The position numbers and the translations under genes were made by a program. A stretch of DNA of 13,318 bases from an uncultured Treponema sp. (GTDB lineage: Bacteria; Spirochaetota; Spirochaetia; Treponematales; Treponemataceae): the NCBI GenBank assembly GCA_937891125.1, contig CALAEZ010000103.1:1-13318 (forward strand). The letters are read 5' to 3'. Positions 1 through 5,536 of the stretch are shown one piece after another. The stretch's first letter is position 1; each line of letters starts with the position of its first letter. The notes under the pieces were generated by a model, which saw only the letters and a list, made by a program, of their open reading frames with translations, had not been told where the DNA came from and did no database searches.

Positions 1-4
1 ATAT

Positions 5-110
5 GTCACCCTGAATTTATTTCAGGGTCTATAATAGACAGATGCTGAACCAAGTTCAGCATGACGTAATTGGGAAAGTTCAGCATGACGGTAAAAGTTC
101 GGCATGACGG
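5..110. repeat. Intergenic palindromic-repeat cluster (5' cluster)
   Basis: This stretch has no gene and is made of short inverted repeats. CCCTGAA (9-15) pairs with TTCAGGG (21-27). ATGCTGAAC (42-50) pairs with GTTCAGCAT (54-62) across a CAA loop. Two half-units follow: GTTCAGCATGACG at 78-90, identical to 54-66, and a variant reading GTTCGGCATGACG at 97-109. The same unit types recur at 1317-1433 and inside hsdR. They look like members of a dispersed palindromic family. The hairpins could act as transcription end points or mRNA stabilisers, but no T-run is present, so no function is assigned. Confidence 0.8.
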
Positions 111-132
111 TGACAGATTGCGACTATGTCGG

Positions 133-161
133 GTGATTTTTTAGCGAATAGATGATATACT
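133..161 (+). promoter_or_regulatory. Promoter-like block, cassette copy 1
   Basis: An extended -10 of the form TGaTATACT lies at 153-161, preceded by GTGA plus a T-run at 133-142. The same 29-bp layout occurs at 1554-1582, with the first 10 and last 10 bases identical. No good -35 hexamer is seen. A Shine-Dalgarno-like AAAAAGGAG (166-174) and an ATG at 181 follow, so this probably once drove the decayed gene downstream and may still drive the Fic gene at 345. Confidence 0.5.
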
Positions 162-180
162 AACTAAAAAGGAGTATAAA

Positions 181-318
181 ATGCCAGAATTAAGCCGCTT
201 TGAAGGAATGACAATTTATATGCTCTTTCGCGATAATTTGAAATCTTGCCGTTAGTGGAGAACATTTTGAAAAGATTGCTCCTCTTAAATAAAAGAATTA
301 TTAGGATTGAAGCTTTAA
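181..318 (+). pseudogene. Decayed small gene: DUF4160-like start joined to a broken tail
   Basis: An ATG with a good Shine-Dalgarno opens a 24-codon frame whose first residues, MPELSRFEGMTIYMLFRDN, resemble the usual start of DUF4160 proteins (MPxxSRFxGxxIxM). The expected HNPPHFH motif is missing and a stop follows. Beyond that stop, the same frame reads WRTF*KDCSS*IKELLGL. This matches WENDFWKDS-EIKNLLGL at 1856-1909 nearly residue for residue, with TGG changed to TGA and GAA changed to TAA. The last 21 bases (289-309) match 1889-1909 at 19 positions. I read this as a dead gene or a chimera of two dead genes. The DUF4160 assignment rests on the N-terminus alone and is tentative. An alternative for part of it is the +1 frame at 254-292, ending EKIAPLK, which also looks like a DUF4160 C-terminus. 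Confidence 0.55.
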
Positions 319-344
319 TTCAACAATATTTTTGAGCGTAATTT

Positions 345-1220
345 ATGGAAAAAGTTTCAATTAGATTTTTTAATGACAGGGAAGTCCGTGCAGTTTGGGA
401 CGAAGAAAATTCAAAATGGTGGTTTTCTGTTCTTGATGTTGTCGGGGTCTTGAATGAACAGGACAATTATGAGAAAAACCGCAACTACTGGAAATATCTA
501 AAAGCAAAGTTCAAAAAAGAAAACAATCAACTGGGTAGCGTCACTACCCAGTTCAAATTGACCGCTCCAGACGGCAAAAAGCGATTATCAAACGTGATGG
601 ACTACAATCAGATAATTGAGCTTGCAAAAAACTTCCCGAACAACAAATCAGCTCCATTTATTCAGTGGTTCACTTACAGCGATGAAACTATTGACGGGAA
701 GAGCAAAACAAAGGCTTACGCTCTCTTTGAAAGTTCCCTGCTTGATAACATAGAAGTTGGAACTATAAACGGACTAAAGCAGATTCATGCGTATCTTTTT
801 GGCGGACTGTATGATTTTGCAGGTAAAATCCGCACGGTAAATATTTCAAAAGGCGGATTTAAGTTTGCCAGTGCGGAGTTTTTGCCTCAGACATTAGAAC
901 AAATAGAAAAAATGAGCGAAAACACTTTTGAAGAAATCGCGGACAAATATATTGAAATGAATATTGCTCATCCTTTCCGTGAAGGAAACGGAAGGACAAC
1001 AAGAATTTGGCTTGATTTGATTTTAAAACGCAGCCTAAAACTTTGCGTTGACTGGAGCAAGATAAACAAAAAAGATTATCTTTCAGCCATGGAAGAAAGT
1101 GTTGTCGATTCCACAAAAATCAAAACTCTTTTACAAAACGCCCTAACCGACAAAATCAACGACCGCGAAATGTTTATGAAAGGCATTGATTATTCGTATT
1201 ATTATGAGGAAGAAGATTAA
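345..1220 (+). CDS. BRO-N/Fic fusion protein, predicted AMP-transferase toxin-like
   Basis: A 291-residue protein with two parts. Residues about 8-108 resemble the BRO-N domain of phage antirepressors (EVRAVWDEENSKWWFSVLDV, then an APDGKKRLSNV stretch and an FPNNKSAPFIQWF ending). Residues about 120-291 are a Fic domain. It has a LYDFAGKIRTVNISKGGF segment covering the target-binding flap and the canonical motif HPFREGNGRTTR at 209-220. In the Fic family the His acts as base and the GNGR loop binds ATP phosphates, typically to AMPylate a protein. The C-terminus contains SYYYEE (284-289), close to the (S/T)xxxE(G/N) inhibitory helix of class III Fic proteins: the inhibitory Glu is kept and the final Gly is replaced. 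The Shine-Dalgarno is weak (GAG at 334-336). The start is chosen because it fits the BRO-N N-terminus. The gene sits between two repeat clusters upstream of hsdR. Target and role are unknown; phage defence or an addiction function is an inference from position. Confidence 0.85.
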   Translation: MEKVSIRFFNDREVRAVWDEENSKWWFSVLDVVGVLNEQDNYEKNRNYWKYLKAKFKKENNQLGSVTTQFKLTAPDGKKRLSNVMDYNQIIELAKNFPNNKSAPFIQWFTYSDETIDGKSKTKAYALFESSLLDNIEVGTINGLKQIHAYLFGGLYDFAGKIRTVNISKGGFKFASAEFLPQTLEQIEKMSENTFEEIADKYIEMNIAHPFREGNGRTTRIWLDLILKRSLKLCVDWSKINKKDYLSAMEESVVDSTKIKTLLQNALTDKINDREMFMKGIDYSYYYEEED

Positions 1221-1227
1221 GCGCAGA

Positions 1228-1433
1228 CTTTGTACAAAGCCTTAATGCAGCAACATTTTTGGTAAGCGCGAGTTTTCGGAACGAAAACTCGGTAAGCAAC
1301 CGCAGGTTGCGACTCACCCTGAACTCGTTTCAGGGGCTGTATAATACGTCATTCCGACGAAGGTCGGAATCTATAACAGAGAGATGCCGAATCAAGTTCG
1401 GCATGACAAATGTAGGCAAGTTCAGCATAACGA
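1228..1433. repeat. Intergenic palindromic-repeat cluster (chain of hairpins)
   Basis: No gene is supported between 1221 and 1603. This part is a chain of inverted repeats: palindrome CTTTGTACAAAG (1228-1239); CGAGTTTTCG/CGAAAACTCG (1269-1278 with 1282-1291, loop GAA); GCAACC/GGTTGC (1296-1301 with 1305-1310); CCCTGAA/TTCAGGG (1317-1323 with 1329-1335); ATTCCGAC/GTCGGAAT (1351-1358 with 1363-1370, loop GAAG); ATGCCGAA/TTCGGCAT (1384-1391 with 1397-1404); and a half-unit GTTCAGCATAACG (1421-1433). The last four unit types also occur at 5-110 or inside hsdR. The short ORFs that cross this block on either strand are translated repeat and not genes. Confidence 0.85.
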
Positions 1434-1444
1434 GGAAAAATGAG

Positions 1445-1540
1445 CTACCAAAACAAATGATACTTTTTGTAAAGTACGTTACATACACCTTATCTTGTAA
1501 GATACGGTAGGGAAAGAGAAGTCCCGAAAATAAATTCAGG
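1445..1540. repeat. Second hairpin group before the 64-aa ORF
   Basis: This holds nested inverted repeats of a different type. An outer CTACC (1445-1449) could pair with GGTAG (1506-1510). Inside are TACTTT/AAAGTA (1461-1466 with 1471-1476, loop TTGT) and TATCTT/AAGATA (1491-1496 with 1499-1504, loop GT). Overlapping them is TGTAA-N6-TTACA (1468-1483), which has the shape of a repressor operator. At 1523-1540 CCCGAA and TTCAGG form a degenerate, inverted copy of the CCTGAA unit. Possible readings are an old toxin-antitoxin operator, a structured RNA or inert repeat debris. I cannot choose between them. Confidence 0.5.
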
Positions 1541-1553
1541 ATAGCGGATTTTT

Positions 1554-1582
1554 GTGATTTTTTTATAGAACTATGATATACT
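1554..1582 (+). promoter_or_regulatory. Promoter-like block, cassette copy 2
   Basis: An extended -10 TGaTATACT (1574-1582) has GTGA plus a T-run 19 bases upstream (1554-1564). The 29-bp block matches 133-161 at 21 positions with no gap. GGAGG at 1593-1597 and an ATG at 1604 follow at normal spacing, so it very likely drives the 64-residue ORF and possibly hsdR. Confidence 0.55.
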
Positions 1583-1603
1583 GTTTCTGTTTGGAGGTGT
1601 TGC

Positions 1604-1798
1604 ATGAATGAAAATGAACTTGATTCAACATGTGGTATATCTGATGAAGAACTTACACATCGATTTATAGAGGCTATTCGAATAGAGAATGAAATCAAAA
1701 AAATAAAAGGCACTCCAACAGCTGGCTATGATGTAGAAAAAAAACTTGCTTTTTTAGAATATGCAGACGGAAGAAAAGAATATGTTAGTGCAAACTAA
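1604..1798 (+). CDS. Small conserved-looking hypothetical protein (64 aa)
   Basis: A 64-residue acidic protein with a strong GGAGG six bases before its ATG and a promoter-like block upstream, so it is likely expressed. Residues 14-36 form a charged helix (DEELTHRFIEAIRIENEIKK). The rest reads GTPTAGYDVEKKLAFLEYADGRKEYV, a probable pair of strands around YD and YADGRKEYV. I have the impression of a group of short bacterial proteins ending in a similar YxDG(R/T) strand near toxin-type genes, but I cannot name a family. No signal peptide, membrane segment or catalytic motif is seen. After its TAA the same reading frame stays open for 37 more codons (see 1799-1912). It could therefore be either a complete small protein or the head of a gene cut by a nonsense mutation. 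I favour a complete protein. Confidence 0.6.
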   Translation: MNENELDSTCGISDEELTHRFIEAIRIENEIKKIKGTPTAGYDVEKKLAFLEYADGRKEYVSAN

Positions 1799-1912
1799 TA
1801 TGATAATACAACTATTCCTTTCAGAATATTTAAGAAACGAAAATCTGAATTTTTCTTTTGGGAAAATGATTTTTGGAAAGATTCTGAAATAAAAAACTTA
1901 TTAGGATTGTAA
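1799..1912 (+). pseudogene. Orphan gene tail, in frame after the 64-aa ORF
   Basis: Directly after the TAA at 1796-1798 the frame continues 37 codons, ending in FWENDFWKDSEIKNLLGL and a TAA at 1910-1912. There is no start codon or Shine-Dalgarno of its own in this frame. The ending matches the decayed copy at 256-309, where two of its codons have become stops, so it is the 3' end of some gene family now mostly lost here. Its terminal TTAGGATTG supplies an AGGA (1903-1906) that serves as the likely, somewhat distant Shine-Dalgarno of hsdR. The alternative is a readthrough extension of the 64-residue protein. Confidence 0.5.
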
Positions 1913-1916
1913 CACT

Positions 1917-4900
1917 ATGTCCAACTTTGATTTCTTAACTTACAATCAAAACTATTCAGTCTTTAGCCAGCTGGCTCTTCAGGCAGAATTGCAATATAAC
2001 AAAAATACGGTGTTTGCTTCTTTTGCAGCACGAAAGTCATTGGAGCAGGCTGTTAAATGGATGTATTCGGTTGACGGCGATTTACATAAGCCCTACGACG
2101 ATTCAATTCAGGTTCTAGTTCATGAGCCTTCTTTTATAAATATAGTTCCTTCAAATATTCGTCACGACATTCAGCTGGTAATCAAAGTTGGAAATGCGGG
2201 TGTTCACGACACTCTTTCTGTAGAAAAAAAATATGTTCTGCTTTCGCTCAAAGCACTTTTCAATTTTTTAAACTGGCTTGACTACACTTACGGTTCAGAT
2301 TACAAACAGCGCACTTTTAGCGAAGAGTCAATTCCTAAAAACAAAGTTGTAGTCGCCGTAAAAAAGATGCTGAAACAAGAAGCCCGTCACCCTGAACTCG
2401 TTTCAGGGCCTGTACTGACAACAGATTCTGACCTTCGTCAGAATGACAGATATGCACCGCATGACAACGAACCCCTCGAGCAATTCAAAGCAGAACTCAA
2501 CGCCAAAGACCAGACTATCGAAGAATTAAAAAAACAGCTTGCCCAAGCTCTCGCTTCCATTCAGAACAACAAAGAAAATTCTTCTAATAAGCCGGAACTT
2601 AAGGTTGAAGATTTAAGCGAATTCCAGACTAGAAAAATGTTCATCGACGAAGACCTTAAAACGCTTGGCTGGAGGATTGACCAGGTTCAGGTTGCAGAAG
2701 AATACAAAGTAGATGACATGGAAAGCATTACTGGGAAAACCGGCTATATCGATTATGCACTTTTTGGCCGCGATGGCTCTCCGCTTGCTGTTGTAGAAGC
2801 TAAAAAAACGACAAAAGACCCCAATGTTGGTAAGCAGCAGGCGGTTTTGTATGCAGACTGCTTAGAGCGCAAATTTGGCCGCCGACCGTTTATCTTTTAC
2901 ACAAACGGCTTTGAAACCTTCTTTTGGGACGACACCCAGTATGCACCGCGTTCTGTTAGCATGATTTTTAGTCAGGGCGATTTACAAAAACTTATGGATC
3001 GTCGCTCGCTTTTACAAGATTTGAATCACGTAAAAATCAATACAGAAATTTCTAGCCGTCCGTATCAAATGAAGGCGATTCGCTCAATCTGTGCAGAAAT
3101 GGAAAAACGCATCCGCAAGTTTCTGCTTGTTATGGCAACTGGAACTGGCAAAACAAGAACTGCAATCAGCATTGTAGATGTTTTAAGCCGCGCTCACTAT
3201 GTTTCAAATGTTCTGTTCCTCGCCGACCGAATCCAGCTTGTTGAACAGGCTTATGATGCATTCCGCGAAAGCTGCCCAGATGTAACGGTCTGCAATCTTT
3301 TGGACACAAAGGATAAGGAGCAAAACAAAGGCGCCCGCATTGTGTTCAGTACGTACCCGACAATTTTAAATGCAATCGACACCGAAAAAAACAAAGACGG
3401 AAACCGCACGTTTACGCCCGCTCATTTTGACCTGATTATTATTGACGAAGCGCACCGTTCCATTTTTAAAAAGTACCGAGCGATTTTTGAATACTTTGAT
3501 GCATATCTTGTAGGTCTTACCGCAACTCCACGCAAAGATGTGGAAAAATCTACATTTGAATTCTTTGAGCTGCAAGATGATGTTCCAACGGATGTGTATG
3601 AATACGAAACTGCCGTTAATGCAGGCTTTTTAGTTCCGTATCACGCAATCGAAAAAACTTCTACTTTTCTTGATGAAGGAATAACCCGCGAAAACTTAAG
3701 TGAAGAAGATTTAGAAAAAATCCGCCGCGAAGAAGAAGAAAGCGAAGAGCCTTTTGAAGAAATTCCTTCCAAGGCGATTAATGAATACGTTTTTAATGAG
3801 GACACCACTCGCCAGGTTTTAGAAGATTTAATGACCAAAGGAATTAAAACTGGTGGCGATAAGCTGGGAAAGACAATCATCTTTGCCTACAACAAAAATC
3901 ATGCACAGCACATTGTAGACACCTTTGACAAATACTGGCCGGAATACAAAGGCAAAATGTGCCAACGTATCGTTTGCGACGACAGCAAAGTTAAGGCGAC
4001 CATAAAAGAATTTAAAAAATCTGATTCGCTTCTCCAGATTGCAGTTAGCGTTGATATGCTCGACACGGGAGTAGATATTCCGGAAGTTGTAAATCTTGTG
4101 TTCTACAAAAAGATTCGCAGTAAGATAAAGTTCTGGCAGATGATTGGCCGCGGAACACGCTTAGCTCCAAATCTTTTATGCACAGACGAAACCGGCTCTT
4201 ATGTTGGTAAAAAATATTTTTATATTTTTGATTACCTCAGAAACTTTGAATTCTTCCGCGAAGAAAAAAACGGCATAGAAGGCGCAAGCGGAAAGTCTGT
4301 AAGCGAGCGCATTTTTGCTCATAAGTGTGCAATCATAAAGCTTTTGCAGGATGCAAACAACTGTCACCCCGAACACATCGACAGGCTCAGTGCATCGCTT
4401 GATTCGGAATCTACTTTGGCAACAGATTCTGACCTTCGTCAGAATGACAGCGGTGTTCAGCATGACGAAGGCACACCACATGACGGAGCGGGGGCTGCCG
4501 ACGCATTTCTTTCTTACCGCGAGCAGCTTGTACGCGAAGTTCTTTCTCAGACAAACGCATTAAACACAAAGCTTACTCCTGTTCACCTTGTACTAAAACA
4601 CGTCCTGAAATTTCAGAATGAAAAAAGCTTTGAATGCTTAACCGATGAAGACGTTATAAATCTTACAAAATACATTGCGCCTTTAGTTTTTAACGAGGAG
4701 CTTGACCAGTACGCAAAAGGCTTTGACAATTTCTGTTACGGAATTATGGAAGCTCAGCTTAGCGGCGAGAGCATAAGTATATTCCGCACAAAAATAAAAA
4801 CGGTTGCAGAAAAACTTTTAACTAAATCATCTATCAAGGCAGTACGCGACCATCTTCCCCGCTTGCAGCTGCTTTCTGTAAATTCATATTACGAAGGCTT

Positions 4901-5525
4901 ACATGTTTTAGATTTTGAAGAAATCCGAAAAGAGATTCGGGATCTTGCACAGTTTGCAGTTGATAATTCACACATTGACCCCATTTTTGTTGATTACGAT
5001 GACGAAATAAAAGCGGTAGAGGTTCCAGAAGATGCAAAAAATCCGACTCCCGCAGACAACTTTGAAGAATACAAAAAGAAAGTTGATGCATATCTCGCTG
5101 AACATATGAAAGATAAAGCTATCAATAAGCTTCGCACAAATGAGCCTCTAACAAAAGACGACTTTGAAAGCTTAAATCATATTTTTAAAGAAGAGCTTGG
5201 AAGCGAAAAAATGTTTAACGAACTAAGCGAAGGCTTAAGTCTTGGAATCTTTATCCGCCGTGCTACTAAAATGGACAAAAACGCCATAAACTCATACTTT
5301 GCAGAATTCATAAATGATGCCGCCATGAACAGTATGCAGATAGAATTTGTTCAGCGTCTAATCGACATAATCGTAGAACAGGGCGAAATTAACATGGAAG
5401 CCTTAATGAAAGGCCGGGCACCGTTTGACCGCCCAAAGTTTTTTACGCTGTTTGGAAGCGAAGCTCAGAACAGAATATTTGCAGTTATCCGTAGTATTAA
5501 TACGAATGCCAGGGAAGCGGCATAA
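1917..5525 (+). CDS. hsdR: Type I restriction enzyme R (motor/nuclease) subunit, EcoEI-like
   Basis: A 1202-residue restriction subunit that, in the type I complex with HsdM and HsdS, translocates DNA with ATP and cuts it. Residues about 20-125 resemble a DUF4145 N-terminal domain. An HSDR_N nuclease core follows, with D279 and E294-A-K296 fitting PD-(D/E)xK. The superfamily 2 helicase has Walker A MATGTGKT (406-413), DEAH (510-513), LTATP (534-538) and QMIGRGTR (741-748). The remaining C-terminus matches the EcoEI-type C-terminal region. All catalytic motifs are intact and the frame is unbroken. Two segments do not belong to the family, residues about 158-186 and 817-858; both are translated palindromic repeats lying in inter-domain linkers. 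No hsdM or hsdS is present in the window, so partners must lie upstream or elsewhere, or be lost. Base and codon use are more A+T-rich than in rarA downstream, which suggests acquisition by transfer. Confidence 0.93.
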   Translation: MSNFDFLTYNQNYSVFSQLALQAELQYNKNTVFASFAARKSLEQAVKWMYSVDGDLHKPYDDSIQVLVHEPSFINIVPSNIRHDIQLVIKVGNAGVHDTLSVEKKYVLLSLKALFNFLNWLDYTYGSDYKQRTFSEESIPKNKVVVAVKKMLKQEARHPELVSGPVLTTDSDLRQNDRYAPHDNEPLEQFKAELNAKDQTIEELKKQLAQALASIQNNKENSSNKPELKVEDLSEFQTRKMFIDEDLKTLGWRIDQVQVAEEYKVDDMESITGKTGYIDYALFGRDGSPLAVVEAKKTTKDPNVGKQQAVLYADCLERKFGRRPFIFYTNGFETFFWDDTQYAPRSVSMIFSQGDLQKLMDRRSLLQDLNHVKINTEISSRPYQMKAIRSICAEMEKRIRKFLLVMATGTGKTRTAISIVDVLSRAHYVSNVLFLADRIQLVEQAYDAFRESCPDVTVCNLLDTKDKEQNKGARIVFSTYPTILNAIDTEKNKDGNRTFTPAHFDLIIIDEAHRSIFKKYRAIFEYFDAYLVGLTATPRKDVEKSTFEFFELQDDVPTDVYEYETAVNAGFLVPYHAIEKTSTFLDEGITRENLSEEDLEKIRREEEESEEPFEEIPSKAINEYVFNEDTTRQVLEDLMTKGIKTGGDKLGKTIIFAYNKNHAQHIVDTFDKYWPEYKGKMCQRIVCDDSKVKATIKEFKKSDSLLQIAVSVDMLDTGVDIPEVVNLVFYKKIRSKIKFWQMIGRGTRLAPNLLCTDETGSYVGKKYFYIFDYLRNFEFFREEKNGIEGASGKSVSERIFAHKCAIIKLLQDANNCHPEHIDRLSASLDSESTLATDSDLRQNDSGVQHDEGTPHDGAGAADAFLSYREQLVREVLSQTNALNTKLTPVHLVLKHVLKFQNEKSFECLTDEDVINLTKYIAPLVFNEELDQYAKGFDNFCYGIMEAQLSGESISIFRTKIKTVAEKLLTKSSIKAVRDHLPRLQLLSVNSYYEGLHVLDFEEIRKEIRDLAQFAVDNSHIDPIFVDYDDEIKAVEVPEDAKNPTPADNFEEYKKKVDAYLAEHMKDKAINKLRTNEPLTKDDFESLNHIFKEELGSEKMFNELSEGLSLGIFIRRATKMDKNAINSYFAEFINDAAMNSMQIEFVQRLIDIIVEQGEINMEALMKGRAPFDRPKFFTLFGSEAQNRIFAVIRSINTNAREAA
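2388..2474 (+). repeat. Palindromic repeat inserted in frame in hsdR, copy 1
   Basis: Two intergenic-type units lie back to back within the coding region: CCCTGAA/TTCAGGG (2390-2396 with 2402-2408) and ATTCTGAC/GTCAGAAT (2425-2432 with 2437-2444, loop CTTC). About 29 residues (158-186) result, including the peptide TDSDLRQND. The 31 bases at 2419-2449 are identical to 4420-4450. The block falls between the DUF4145-like domain and a coiled-coil linker (EQFKAELNAKDQTIEELKKQ). Edges are approximate. Confidence 0.85.
4365..4490 (+). repeat. Palindromic repeat inserted in frame in hsdR, copy 2
   Basis: About 42 residues (817-858) are encoded by repeat units: a degenerate CACCCCGAAC unit at 4365-4374; the hairpin ATTCTGAC/GTCAGAAT, within the 31-bp block 4420-4450 shared with copy 1; and GTTCAGCATGACG (4455-4467), identical to intergenic 54-66 and 78-90. 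The reading frame is the same as in copy 1, again giving TDSDLRQND. The insert lies after helicase motif VI, between IIKLLQDANN and DAFLSYREQL, in a helical linker ahead of the C-terminal domain. Confidence 0.82.
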
Positions 5526-5536
5526 GGAGCAGATGC

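Noticed and set aside
5..110. CRISPR-like repeat array
   Set aside because: Units are short palindromes of different types with irregular spacing; there are no constant repeats with unique spacers and no cas genes.
1228..1239. CTTTGTACAAAG as a terminator for the fic gene
   Set aside because: The 12-bp palindrome is short, has no loop and lacks a following T-run, so it was left within the repeat cluster.
1259..1510. 83-codon plus-strand ORF between fic and the 64-aa ORF
   Set aside because: It translates a chain of palindromic repeats, lacks a ribosome binding site and has no protein-like character.
1330..1713. 127-codon minus-strand ORF
   Set aside because: It runs antisense across the repeats, the promoter-like block and the start of the 64-aa ORF. 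Repeat units explain its length.
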